Shown here one piece after another: positions 7,246-15,796 of a DNA stretch of 64,000 bases. Numbering within the stretch: the first letter of the stretch is position 1; each line of letters starts with the position of its first letter. The translations under genes and the position numbers were made by a program. Origin of the DNA: Candidatus Cryosericum terrychapinii (GTDB taxonomy: Bacteria; Caldisericota; Caldisericia; Cryosericales; Cryosericaceae); contig NZ_QXIS01000030.1 of NCBI RefSeq assembly GCF_003570925.1, positions 1 through 64,000 of the forward strand. The letters run 5' to 3'. The notes under the pieces are model-generated. The model did no database searches and was not told the DNA's origin. It worked only from the letters and a program-made list of their open reading frames with translations.

Positions 7246-8679
7246 TCAATTGGATACAGTGACACTGCCCGTTGCTACGAACGCCTTCGTTCCCGACGGC
7301 AGCAGAATTTGGATTGCCCGTTTGTCCGCAGTCATTCCCAGCGCAACGACGTTGTCGCCTTTTGCAAGTACTGTCGTAGCCGTTCCGCTGAGACTCTCGT
7401 CGAGGTAGACCTTGACGGATGTGGAGGCCGTCACCCTGGCAAACGGCACATACGTTGTCGATCCACGCGTTATTCTGGCGTATCCGCCATAGACCCAGCC
7501 GGTCTTTCCCTTCGCCTGACCGAGTCCCTTCGCCTGAACCCAGCCCTGGCCCAGCCCAAGTGCAGTTCGGGTCTCCGTGGGCGCGGCTACTTCGAGGACG
7601 GTGCTGTCGATTGTAATGGGTCGGTCCCTGAACATGAGTCCCGTTTCGGTCGTGAGCGTCGCGCCCGGTTGCTTGCCGGCGGCAACGGGTGCACTGCCGC
7701 CCGTGAACTGATAGGCGAATAGCGATGGGACGCTGCTCTTGACGATGAGCTTGGGGCTGCGGGAGCCCTCGACGTACTGCCATGTCTCATAGGTCAGCGG
7801 GGCGGTCTTGCCATCGGCGCTCGTGCCGGAACCGTAGATGCCAAGTTCGTAGACAAGTGTCTTGCCATCGGTTGTCCGTGACGCGCCACGGACGAACGGC
7901 TGGAGGATTCCGGTTGAGGTGGGCGGGGGAGTCACGCTCGTGACCTTGCCGTCCTTGGTCTTGATGCCGAGGAACGTCCCCTTCGTATCCTGCATGGGGC
8001 CAAAGAACGTGCCGTCGGCAAACGTGACTCCTGTGGGGCCGAGAAAAGTATGAGTCGTGTCGAAGCCGAGGCTTGAGGTGATGATAGTGATAGTCCAGAT
8101 GCCGCCGGGAGAGACGATGAGAGGTGTCGATCCGTCCAGAATCAGTCGCGTGGTCCGATCAAACTGCTCTTTTGTCAGTGGAACCTGCGTCCAGAATGAG
8201 CCATTGGTCGTGCCATCATAGCTCACAGAGGTTATGTTCAGTTGCAGCAGCCGCGGAGTCGTCGTCGACGAAGCCTCGACCAGCAGGACGCCGCTTGAGG
8301 AGCACAGCACCTTGGGCGACATCTCGGTTTTTCCTTGGTAGATTACCAGTTCCTGCTTGGACGCGAGCTTGCGGTCGACAGCCTTGTACGAACCGTCGGC
8401 TTCGCTGGTCATGTAGACGAGCTCTCCTCCGGCGGGGTGCCAGTCGAAGGCGATGATCGTGCCCACCTTGGTCAGCTGTGTCTTGCGCCCATTCACCCAT
8501 TGCCAGAGGTCGCCCTTGTCCAAATACACGCCGACATCGTTCTTCGAGGGGCTTGCCGTGGTCCCTGGTGTGCTGTTCGAATTCAGGTTGTGTGCGACGA
8601 GGAGCACAGAGACAGTAAGAAGCAGAACGGCGACGGCAAGGAAAATGGCTTTCTTCTTGAGACGACGAAATCTTCTCAT
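7246..8679 (-). CDS. Membrane-anchored secreted protein with SH3-like C-terminus
   Basis: A 477-residue protein. A basic N-terminus and a hydrophobic segment (about residues 11-30) form an uncleaved anchor or signal peptide, followed by a Ser/Thr/Pro linker. The middle (about 45-330) has blade-like repeats (WQWVNGRKTQLT, FDWHPAGGELVYM) resembling a TolB/WD-type propeller. The C-terminus (about 345-477) holds two bacterial SH3-like segments (GWVYGGYARI, AFVATGSVTV) with likely wall-binding roles. It starts at ATG 8679 after AGAGGTG and lies 14 bases after nrdD. Its position between the NrdD body and the glycyl-radical gene is unexpected for an envelope protein. Function unknown. Confidence 0.65.
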   Translation of the reverse strand: MRRFRRLKKKAIFLAVAVLLLTVSVLLVAHNLNSNSTPGTTASPSKNDVGVYLDKGDLWQWVNGRKTQLTKVGTIIAFDWHPAGGELVYMTSEADGSYKAVDRKLASKQELVIYQGKTEMSPKVLCSSSGVLLVEASSTTTPRLLQLNITSVSYDGTTNGSFWTQVPLTKEQFDRTTRLILDGSTPLIVSPGGIWTITIITSSLGFDTTHTFLGPTGVTFADGTFFGPMQDTKGTFLGIKTKDGKVTSVTPPPTSTGILQPFVRGASRTTDGKTLVYELGIYGSGTSADGKTAPLTYETWQYVEGSRSPKLIVKSSVPSLFAYQFTGGSAPVAAGKQPGATLTTETGLMFRDRPITIDSTVLEVAAPTETRTALGLGQGWVQAKGLGQAKGKTGWVYGGYARITRGSTTYVPFARVTASTSVKVYLDESLSGTATTVLAKGDNVVALGMTADKRAIQILLPSGTKAFVATGSVTVSN

Positions 8680-8693
8680 GGGAAAAACACCTC

Positions 8694-10745
8694 TTAGCGT
8701 TCAGGACGGGTTGCAAACGAGACGTCTCCAGAGGCAGGGCCCGCAGCCACCTTTTGTGCCTCGACGACCAGCTCTTCGTCGCACCTGGGGCAAAATGGAT
8801 GGTTGCCGACGATGTACCCGTGTTTGGGGCATACGGAGAACGTGGGTGTAAGCGTGAAGTAAGGCAGTCGGTAGCTGTTCGTGACTGAGCGGACCAGCTG
8901 CTTGGCCTGGTCTGCGCTTTCCAGGCGTTCGCCGAGGAACAGATGGACGACCGTGCCTCCTGTATATTTGACCTGAAGAGGATCCTGGAGGTCAAGCGCT
9001 TCGAACGGGTCGGTCGTGTACGCCACGGGCAACTGCGTGGAGTTCGTGTAGTAGGGGTCAGCACCGTTCTTGACGGCCTCTTCGTTTGCCACGAGGATGT
9101 CCGGGTACAGAGCCTTGTCTTGTTTGGCCAGCACATAGGTTGCTGATTCGGCGGGAGTCGCTTCAAGGTTATAGAGTTGTCCGCTTTCGTGCTGGAACTC
9201 CTCGAGCTTGCCCAGCATGAAGTCCATGATCTCAAGCGCCAGACGTCGTCCATCGGGTTCGGCAATCGTGACGCTGGCGAAGTTAAGGAGGAGTTCGTTC
9301 ATACCGTTGATGCCGATCGTGTTGAAATGGTTGGTCCAGTAAAGCCCGTTGCGCTGCTTGACTGCATCAAGGTAATGACGCGAATAAGGGTAGAGCCCTG
9401 CCGCCGTCAGGTTCTCGATGATCTTGCGCTTGATCTCGAGCGATGTGCGAGCGACGTTCATGACGTGGGACAGGCGCTCAAACAGTTCGTCCTTGCTGTG
9501 AGAGAGGTAGCCGATGCGCGGGAGGTCGATGGTGACCACCCCAATGGAGCCGGTGAGAGGGTTGGACGCAAACAGTCCTCCTCCTCTCTTCTGCAGTTCG
9601 CGCGTGTCCAGGCGAAGCCTGCAGCACATGGAGCGTGTGTCGTCCGGATCCATGTCGCTGTTCACGAAGTTGCTCCAGTACGGGATGCCGAACTTGGCGG
9701 TCATCTCAAAAATGGGGTCGTAGACAGGGTTCTGCCAGTCGAAGTCCTTGGTAATATTGTACGTGGGGATGGGGAACGAGAAGACACGGCCCTTGGCGTC
9801 GCCGGCAAGCATGACTTCGGCGAACGCACGGTTGAACATGTCCATCTCTGGCTGGAAGTCCGCGTAGGTCTCGGGAACAGGCTTTCCGCCGATGATAGCT
9901 GCCTCGCGGGCCGTCGCGCCGTGCGGGTGCAGATCCAGGGTGATGTTGCTGAAGGGGGACTGGAAGCCTGACCGTGTGGGGACATTCATGTTGAACACGA
10001 ATTCCTGCACGGCCTGCTTGACCTCGTCGTAGCACAGGCGATCGTAGCGGATGAAGGGCGCGAGATAGGTGTCGACCGAGCTGAACGCCTGTGCGCCGGC
10101 CGCCTCGCCCTGCATGGTGAAGATAAAGTTGACCATCTGCCCGAGCGCCGAGCGGAAATGCTTGGCAGGCTTGCTTTCGACCTTACCGTACACGCCCCCG
10201 AGTCCTCTCAGGAGAAGGTCCTTGAGGTCCCAGCCGACACAGTAGGCAGCCAGGTACCCCAGATCGTGCATGTACATGTCGCCGTTGACGTGCGCATCCC
10301 GTACTTCCGGCGGATAGACCTCGTTCAACCAGTACCGGCTCACGACACTGGTTGCAAGGTGCATGTTGAGCCCCTGAAGAGAGTAGCCGGTGTTGGAGTT
10401 CTCGTTGACCCGCCAGTCGAGTTTCTCCAAGTACTTCTGGATGGTCTCGCGTGGGTCGAGAAGCGTTTTGAGGTCGCGCAGCTTTCGGTGCTGCTCGCGG
10501 TAGAGGATGTAGGCTTTGGCTGTCTTGTGATGGCGCGACTCCATGAGCGTCTGCTCGACGAGGTCCTGGATCTGTTCGACCGTGGCGATGTCGTCGGGGA
10601 TTTGGGCGACGATGATGCGCGTCAGGCGTTCCGGTTCAGTTTCGTCGAATTCTTTCGTAGCCTTTCCGGCTTTCGTGATGGCCATGCGAATTTTGGCTTG
10701 GTCGAAGGGTACTTTCTCACCTGTGCGCTTGATTACATATCGCAT
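8694..10745 (-). CDS. nrdD: Anaerobic ribonucleoside-triphosphate reductase, catalytic body without glycyl-radical domain
   Basis: A 683-residue class III reductase that makes deoxynucleotides without oxygen. Residues 1-90 are an ATP-cone allosteric domain (YVIKRTGEKVPFD). The ten-stranded barrel contains the SMCCRLRLD active-site cysteine block. Near the C-terminus lies the zinc site CPKHG (639) with CPRC (652-655). In normal NrdD the zinc site is followed at once by EVYSRVVGY with the radical glycine; here an unrelated 28-residue tail ends the protein. The missing segment is encoded separately at 7009-7206. Activity would need that small protein. A strong promoter with an overlapping palindrome lies upstream. 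Confidence 0.9.
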   Translation of the reverse strand: MRYVIKRTGEKVPFDQAKIRMAITKAGKATKEFDETEPERLTRIIVAQIPDDIATVEQIQDLVEQTLMESRHHKTAKAYILYREQHRKLRDLKTLLDPRETIQKYLEKLDWRVNENSNTGYSLQGLNMHLATSVVSRYWLNEVYPPEVRDAHVNGDMYMHDLGYLAAYCVGWDLKDLLLRGLGGVYGKVESKPAKHFRSALGQMVNFIFTMQGEAAGAQAFSSVDTYLAPFIRYDRLCYDEVKQAVQEFVFNMNVPTRSGFQSPFSNITLDLHPHGATAREAAIIGGKPVPETYADFQPEMDMFNRAFAEVMLAGDAKGRVFSFPIPTYNITKDFDWQNPVYDPIFEMTAKFGIPYWSNFVNSDMDPDDTRSMCCRLRLDTRELQKRGGGLFASNPLTGSIGVVTIDLPRIGYLSHSKDELFERLSHVMNVARTSLEIKRKIIENLTAAGLYPYSRHYLDAVKQRNGLYWTNHFNTIGINGMNELLLNFASVTIAEPDGRRLALEIMDFMLGKLEEFQHESGQLYNLEATPAESATYVLAKQDKALYPDILVANEEAVKNGADPYYTNSTQLPVAYTTDPFEALDLQDPLQVKYTGGTVVHLFLGERLESADQAKQLVRSVTNSYRLPYFTLTPTFSVCPKHGYIVGNHPFCPRCDEELVVEAQKVAAGPASGDVSFATRPER

Positions 10746-10828
10746 GCGTATCGCCCCCAGCTACTGTTGATGGTCTTGACTTATTCTGCGCCAGATACTT
10801 CAGACTGTCGCACCCTCAGCAGGCACAT

Positions 10829-10843
10829 CACCATTTTATGGTG
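10829..10843. promoter_or_regulatory. Palindromic operator candidate over the nrdD -10 box
   Basis: CACCAT and ATGGTG form a perfect 6-bp inverted repeat around TTT. It covers the whole predicted -10 box of nrdD, a typical position for repressor binding. It does not resemble the usual NrdR box. Confidence 0.4.
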
Positions 10844-10860
10844 GCAGGGGAGTGCGTCAA
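10833..10860 (-). promoter_or_regulatory. Promoter of the nrdD operon
   Basis: TTGACG (10860-10855), 16 bases, then TAAAAT (10838-10833), predicting a start near 10826 and an 80-base leader before nrdD. Confidence 0.6.
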
Positions 10861-10937
10861 GCATTGTGAAGAGGCGGCTCGGGGGCTTGACAGAACCAAA
10901 ATACCTGTTCTGAGAAGGACATCCCGCGCTGAATTAT

Positions 10938-11198
10938 CTACTTGATTGTGACGACGCGCGAATCGGAGGACCGCTTGCTCTCAATCTCGGTCTTGACGGC
11001 GGCGGCGACGAGACTCCTGTACGCATCCCGGCACGCGATAGCCTGCTGGGGCTGAACGTCCTGATCGGAGTAGCGGGCCAGGTAGAATGCCGTCACAAGG
11101 AGGTCCAGAAAGGAAGCGACGGATTCGGACTGTTCACGGGCCCGTATCACCAGCTCTTCGGGGGTCTCGCCGCAAGCGAGGATATAAGGATTGCGCAT
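10938..11198 (-). CDS. Small hypothetical protein
   Basis: An 86-residue, predicted soluble, helix-rich protein with no motif I recognise. It begins MRNPYILACGETPEEL and ends in a basic SKRSSDSRVVTIK. The ATG at 11198 has only a weak purine run before it. It lies upstream of nrdD on the same strand but outside the predicted nrdD promoter, so it is probably a separate unit. Codon use looks coding (third-position GC high), and no better ORF covers the area. Function unknown. Confidence 0.45.
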   Translation of the reverse strand: MRNPYILACGETPEELVIRAREQSESVASFLDLLVTAFYLARYSDQDVQPQQAIACRDAYRSLVAAAVKTEIESKRSSDSRVVTIK

Positions 11199-11414
11199 CC
11201 TGCGACGCGGAGAATTCTCCTCATGCCGCCCTCACGCGTCCACGCCCTGCCTTGTATATAGTCCCGAGTGCCTCATGCCACGACCACCTCTTTGCCAGTC
11301 GGTCACGTGCTGCAGACTACGGGTATTGTACGGCGCCGGGGCTGATTTGCAATGCTGGAGCGGTGTAAGAGGATGTCACAGTGGCACCGGGGGCGAGTTC
11401 CCAACCTTGGCTGG

Positions 11415-11443
11415 TTGTTGTGGATCGTCTTTTCTGGTAAACT
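11415..11443 (+). promoter_or_regulatory. Candidate promoter of the first DegV gene
   Basis: TTGTTG (11415-11420), 17 bases, TAAACT (11438-11443), about 31 bases before the ATG at 11475. The rest of 11199-11474 shows no gene. Confidence 0.4.
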
Positions 11444-11474
11444 ATACAAGTAAATACGCGGAGGTGAACGACAC

Positions 11475-12317
11475 ATGATACGAGTTGTCATGGACACGAC
11501 GACAGGCATGACCAGACAGGAGTTCGACCAGTCCGGCATAACGATGATCCCTCTCTACGTCCGGGACGGTGACAAGCTCTACCGGGAACAGATGGATATT
11601 TTTCCCGACGAGTTCTACCGGCGGGAAAGGGCGGGTCTCATTTATGAGACCGCTCAGACGAATCCTGCAGACCTGGTTTCCGTGTTCAAGCCCATCGTGG
11701 AAGCTGGCGACGAAGTCGTATGTGTGCTCATCTCAAGCGCCATTTCGGGTTCTGTGAACGCAGCACATGTCGCTGCCCAGATGCTCGGGGCCGAAGAAAG
11801 GATCACGATCGTAGATTCTCTGGAATCCGGCTACGGTGAGGCATACCTTGGTCACACGGCAAAGAACATGGCCGATGCCGGCGAAAATCGCGTGGAAATT
11901 GTTCGGGCTCTTGCCGACATTCGGAGTCGGACGCGCACGTACTTCATCATGGAATCACTCAAGTGGCTGTTCCACGGGGGTCGCCTGACGGGAGCACAGT
12001 ACTTCGTTGGATCCGTGATCAAGCTGAACCCGATTGTCTGGTTCGACGAGGCTGGACGCATGACGTCCTACGACAAGACACGAACCATCAAGGTTGCCAA
12101 GGATCACATGCGCCAGCTTGTCGCAGACTGCGGTAAGAACGGGGTCGAGGCTGCGACCCTGCATTGGCCGGACAATCTGGATGAGGCTCAGGGGTTCCAC
12201 GCCGAGATGGAGGAAATCCTCCAGGCTCCCGTGTCATATACCAAGCTGTCGTGTGTACTGGGCGTGCACACGGGCCCTGACCTTCTCGGGCCTTGCATCG
12301 TCATGAAGGCGTCGTGA
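11475..12317 (+). CDS. DegV family fatty-acid-binding protein (type A, copy 1)
   Basis: A 280-residue DegV/FakB-type protein. The N-terminal domain begins IRVVMDTTTGM (family form VTDST) and contains SSAISGSVNAA, the lipid head-group loop; the C-terminal half has GGRLTGAQY and LGVHTGPDLLGPC. DegV proteins hold a fatty acid in a tunnel, and FakB members present it to the kinase FakA for phospholipid synthesis. A clear GCGGAGGTG ribosome site precedes the ATG. It pairs with the next gene, about half identical by eye. These two form a subtype distinct from the four copies at 30.6-34.3 kb (VMD in place of VTD; LTGA in place of IGKA). Confidence 0.85.
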   Translation: MIRVVMDTTTGMTRQEFDQSGITMIPLYVRDGDKLYREQMDIFPDEFYRRERAGLIYETAQTNPADLVSVFKPIVEAGDEVVCVLISSAISGSVNAAHVAAQMLGAEERITIVDSLESGYGEAYLGHTAKNMADAGENRVEIVRALADIRSRTRTYFIMESLKWLFHGGRLTGAQYFVGSVIKLNPIVWFDEAGRMTSYDKTRTIKVAKDHMRQLVADCGKNGVEAATLHWPDNLDEAQGFHAEMEEILQAPVSYTKLSCVLGVHTGPDLLGPCIVMKAS

Positions 12318-12447
12318 CCACATCATCCAGTCGGACCAGCCGGCGACGCCGACCCTCATGCTGTCGTGTAGCACGATGGACGCGTTTGCAAGTGACAACA
12401 GAAAATGGTGACAGGCGGTCCATAGAGGGGCCCTGGAAAGGAGTCGA

Positions 12448-13314
12448 ATGATCAGAATCGTCATGGACTCGACGTGTGGCATGACTATCGAGGACTTCGA
12501 GAAGGCAGGCATTGTCATGGCGCCTCTCTACATCCGTGAAGGAGAGACTCTCTATCGCGACGGCGTGGACATGAAGCCGGCCGAGTTCTACAAGAAGGAG
12601 CGGGAGGGCGTCATCTTCGAGAGCGCGCAGACCAATCCTGACGATTTGGTGCGGATCTTCGGGCCAATCCTGGAGGTTGGAGACGAGATCGTCTGTGTCA
12701 TGATATCGGGAGCAATTTCGGGGTCCGTCAATGCGGGGCGCGTTGCCGCCCAGACGCTGGAGGCCGAGGATCGGATTTCCATCGTGGACTCTCGCCAAAG
12801 CGGTTACTGCCAGCTTACGATGGGCAGGCTGGCCAAGAGCATGGCAGATGAGGGCAAGAGTCGTGCTCAGATCGTCGAAGCGCTCAGCGAGCTGCGGGAC
12901 CGCACGTGGGTCTACTTCATAATGGAATCGCTCCACTGGCTATACAAGGGCGGCCGTCTCACAGGGGCGCAGGCCCTCATCGGGACGATCATCCAGCTCA
13001 AACCTATCGTCTGGTTTGACGACCTTGGCCGCATGGTAACACACGACAAGATTCGCACAATCAAAGCGGGCAAGGAACGGCTCAAGGAGCTGGTTCTGGA
13101 AATGGCCTCGTATGGTGTAGTGTCTGCAGGGTTACACTGGGCCGACAACTGGGATGAAGCCAAAGAGTTCGGAGACTGGATGGAATCGGTGCTCCACGTA
13201 CCAGTCGAGTACAACAGGGTCTCCTGTGTCGTCGGCTGTCACGTGGGGCCGACGGTTCTGGGGCCCGTCGTCGTCATGAAGGAGAAGCCAAAAGCGAAGA
13301 ATCGCGTAGACTGA
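12448..13314 (+). CDS. DegV family fatty-acid-binding protein (type A, copy 2)
   Basis: A 288-residue paralogue of the preceding gene with the same landmarks: RIVMDSTCGM at the start, SGAISGSVNAG, GGRLTGAQA, and a terminal VGCHVGPTVLGP. It starts at ATG 12448 after AAAGGAGTCG. The last 41 bases overlap the 3' end of the convergent DMT transporter gene, so its charged tail KEKPKAKNRVD is encoded within that overlap. Role as for copy 1: probable cytoplasmic fatty-acid carrier. Confidence 0.85.
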   Translation: MIRIVMDSTCGMTIEDFEKAGIVMAPLYIREGETLYRDGVDMKPAEFYKKEREGVIFESAQTNPDDLVRIFGPILEVGDEIVCVMISGAISGSVNAGRVAAQTLEAEDRISIVDSRQSGYCQLTMGRLAKSMADEGKSRAQIVEALSELRDRTWVYFIMESLHWLYKGGRLTGAQALIGTIIQLKPIVWFDDLGRMVTHDKIRTIKAGKERLKELVLEMASYGVVSAGLHWADNWDEAKEFGDWMESVLHVPVEYNRVSCVVGCHVGPTVLGPVVVMKEKPKAKNRVD

Positions 13315-14173
13315 GCAGGACGCCCAGAAGGACGACGGCTCCGCCGGCCAGCTGCATCACTGTCACTGTTTCGTGCAGCACGACCCAGGAGGTCAGCACA
13401 CCGAAGACCGGGATAAGGTTGAGGATGTTGACCGCTTGGGTCGATGCCATTCGCGCGACCCCATAGTTGTACAGGGAGTACCCTCCGACCGAACAGAAGA
13501 CCGCCAGATAGATGACAGCCCAGACAGCTGCGGCGGGGACTGGGAAGACCGGCCGCTCGAATACCCCTGCCAGAGGAAGCAGGACGACACTGCCGAACGC
13601 CATTTGAAACATCGCAGTCCTGCTGGCTGAGCTGTTTGTGGACAGGTTCTTGACCAGGATGCTGTAGAATGCCCAGCAGATGCCCGAGAGGATAATGAGT
13701 CCATCGCCAAGCAGGCGTTTCCCTCCCAGGGTCCCTCCCAGCGAACGTGGGTCGACGATGAGGACGACGCCGACGACGGACAGCGCAATGCCCGCGACGG
13801 TGGTATGGGAGAACCTCCTGTGGTACGCCAGACCCTCCACCAGGAGTGACAGCACGGGAAAGACGCCCATCATGAGCGAGATCTCGGAGGCCGTCGACAG
13901 GACAAGTCCCACGTTCTCGAAGAGGTGGTTCAGCGCATAGCCCAGAACTCCTCCCAGCATCATGGCGCCGAATGCCCGGCGGTCCAGGCGGAGGTTTTCG
14001 TGACGAAAGAGCAGCCAGACGAGCAGGATCGTGCTTGCAAGTACGAAGCGTATCCACGCGAGCCAAAGCGGGGGAATAGAGCGCAGAGCCAGCTTGGAAA
14101 CGGCGAAGGACGTTCCCCAGACGAACGCCGATCCAACGACGGACGCTATGCTGCTGGTTCTGCTTGTTCGCAT
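13274..14173 (-). CDS. EamA/DMT superfamily transporter
   Basis: A 299-residue membrane protein with about ten helices in two EamA repeats (about 10-140 and 155-290). Landmarks are FVWGTSFAVSKLAL at the start and PVFGVLTSWVVLHE near the end, a typical EamA signature. Such proteins export amino acids or metabolites; the substrate cannot be read from sequence. The ATG lies ten bases after a -10 box and has no adequately spaced ribosome site, so the mRNA is probably nearly leaderless. It overlaps the convergent DegV gene by 41 bases. Confidence 0.82.
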   Translation of the reverse strand: MRTSRTSSIASVVGSAFVWGTSFAVSKLALRSIPPLWLAWIRFVLASTILLVWLLFRHENLRLDRRAFGAMMLGGVLGYALNHLFENVGLVLSTASEISLMMGVFPVLSLLVEGLAYHRRFSHTTVAGIALSVVGVVLIVDPRSLGGTLGGKRLLGDGLIILSGICWAFYSILVKNLSTNSSASRTAMFQMAFGSVVLLPLAGVFERPVFPVPAAAVWAVIYLAVFCSVGGYSLYNYGVARMASTQAVNILNLIPVFGVLTSWVVLHETVTVMQLAGGAVVLLGVLLSLRDSSLLASPS

Positions 14174-14182
14174 GATTGAACG

Positions 14183-14211
14183 ATGGTACCTCTCTCAGCA
14201 GCTCTTGTCAA
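14183..14211 (-). promoter_or_regulatory. Promoter of the DMT transporter
   Basis: TTGACA (14211-14206), 17 bases, TACCAT (14188-14183). The expected transcript start is only about three bases before the ATG at 14173. Confidence 0.5.
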
Positions 14212-14255
14212 AGAGTAGGACGCAAGGCTGCACCTGCACTGCCGAGAACGAGAGA

Positions 14256-14282
14256 AACCCCGGCGGTTCATGTTCGGGGCTT
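14256..14282 (-). terminator. Terminator of the two-component operon
   Basis: On the minus strand, AAGCCCCG and CGGGGTT pair across a 12-base loop and are followed by TCTC. It lies 36 bases after the response-regulator stop. Confidence 0.5.
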
Positions 14283-14317
14283 CGTAGTGTGAGGAGATCA
14301 GTTGCAGGATGTTGTCG

Positions 14318-15772
14318 CTACTGGTCCCGCTCCTGCAGCTTGTAGTCCCGGATTTTGTTGAACAGCGATTTGCGGGAGATGCCGAGGATCTGGGCGGCCT
14401 TGGTCTTGTTGCCGCCGGATTCGTGCAACGCCTTGCGAATCATATTGATCTCCATTTGCTGGATGGCGTCTGACAGGCGAAGCCCACCGTTCCCGTCTGC
14501 GGCGACGGGCTGCGGCTGCCCGGGTTGTGCCACCAGCGGCTGATCCTGAGGAGCCGGAGACTCCTCGCGCCGGCGCAGAATAGGCTGAGAGCAAAGGTCC
14601 ACTGTTTCGGGAAGGAGCACGTGTGCCTGGGAGATGATGACTGCCCGGGCGATGACGTTTTCCAGCTCCCTGACATTCCCTGGCCAGTCGTATGCATCGA
14701 GGCGCTCCAGGGTTTGATCCGCAATCTCGGTGACATCGCGCCCGTACTTGGCGGTGTATTTTCTGAGGAAGTGGCGAGCCAGCAACGCGGTATCACCGCG
14801 CCGGTCGCGCAGCGGGGGAAGCCGTAGCGTAATCACGTTGAGCCGGTAGAACAGGTCCTCGCGGAACTTGCGTTCAGAGACTAATCTGGTCAGGTCCTGG
14901 TTCGTGGCCGCGATGACGCGTGCCGAAGACGTCAAGTGCTCTCGGCCGCCGACGCGTTCGAAGCCTCCGTCCTGCAGGATTCGCAGCAGTTTGGCCTGAA
15001 GTGGCAGAGACATGTCGCCGATCTCGTCGAGGAAGATGGTGCCACTGGATGCTTGCTCGAACTTGCCGATGTGTGTCTCGAAGGCATCAGTGAAGGCTCC
15101 CTTTTCGTGACCGAACAGCTCGCTCTCGAGAAGGTTCTCCGGGATGGCCGCGCAGTTGACGACGACGAACGCACGGTCCTTCCGATGGCTGTTATTGTGA
15201 ACAGCCTTGGCGACCAGCTCCTTGCCTGTGCCTGACTCGCCGAGAACAAGAACGGTCGCGTCCGAGCTGGCGACCTTGCCGATCTGCTTGTAGACTTCCT
15301 GCATGAGTGGACTCTGGCCGACCAGCTCGTCGCTGTTGATGATGGGAAGGTCCTCGGGGCGGGTCCGTCCTGAGAGGGATGACAGCTCGCGAAGCTCGAG
15401 AGCCCTCTTCACCTTGATTCTGACCTCATCGATGTCAAACGGTTTGGTCAGGTAGTCATAGGCGCCGGACTTCATGGCGGAAATGGCGAGATCCGACGAG
15501 CCGAACGCTGTCAGGAAAATTACGGGGAGATCGGGCTGGGACTCCTTGATCTTGAGAAAAGCATCCATGCCGCTCATGACGGGCATCTTGACGTCCATCA
15601 GGACGGTGTCCGGACTCATGGCTCTGACCTTCTCGACTGCTTCCTGGCCGTTCTTGGCGACGTTGACGCGATAGCCCTCGTCTTCAAGTGATTCGCGGAG
15701 CAGTTCGCGTATGTTTTCCTCGTCGTCTACGACCAGAATGAGCTTGGTTTGGATTTTCATAGGCAATTGCAT
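14318..15772 (-). CDS. NtrC-family sigma-54-dependent response regulator
   Basis: A 484-residue regulator with three domains: receiver (about 10-125, phosphoacceptor Asp60 in LMDVKMP), AAA+ activator (about 147-385, Walker A GESGTGKE at 178-185, ATPase FLDEIGD), and a Fis-type helix-turn-helix at the C-terminus (KTKAAQILGISRKSLFNKI). The sigma-54 contact loop reads GAFTDA (225-230) rather than the standard GAFTGA. It is encoded 24 bases after the histidine kinase, so the two form a cognate pair. An internal ATG four codons in is an alternative start. Its targets should be sigma-54 promoters; I saw no rpoN in the window. Confidence 0.9.
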   Translation of the reverse strand: MQLPMKIQTKLILVVDDEENIRELLRESLEDEGYRVNVAKNGQEAVEKVRAMSPDTVLMDVKMPVMSGMDAFLKIKESQPDLPVIFLTAFGSSDLAISAMKSGAYDYLTKPFDIDEVRIKVKRALELRELSSLSGRTRPEDLPIINSDELVGQSPLMQEVYKQIGKVASSDATVLVLGESGTGKELVAKAVHNNSHRKDRAFVVVNCAAIPENLLESELFGHEKGAFTDAFETHIGKFEQASSGTIFLDEIGDMSLPLQAKLLRILQDGGFERVGGREHLTSSARVIAATNQDLTRLVSERKFREDLFYRLNVITLRLPPLRDRRGDTALLARHFLRKYTAKYGRDVTEIADQTLERLDAYDWPGNVRELENVIARAVIISQAHVLLPETVDLCSQPILRRREESPAPQDQPLVAQPGQPQPVAADGNGGLRLSDAIQQMEINMIRKALHESGGNKTKAAQILGISRKSLFNKIRDYKLQERDQ

Positions 15773-15796
15773 AGTTTACCGGTTTCGAAGTTCGAG

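Noticed and set aside
8216-9265. Minus-strand ORF spanning the nrdD/SH3-protein junction
   Set aside because: It is a frame-shifted shadow of both genes, rich in Arg and Ser as expected for out-of-frame GC-rich DNA.
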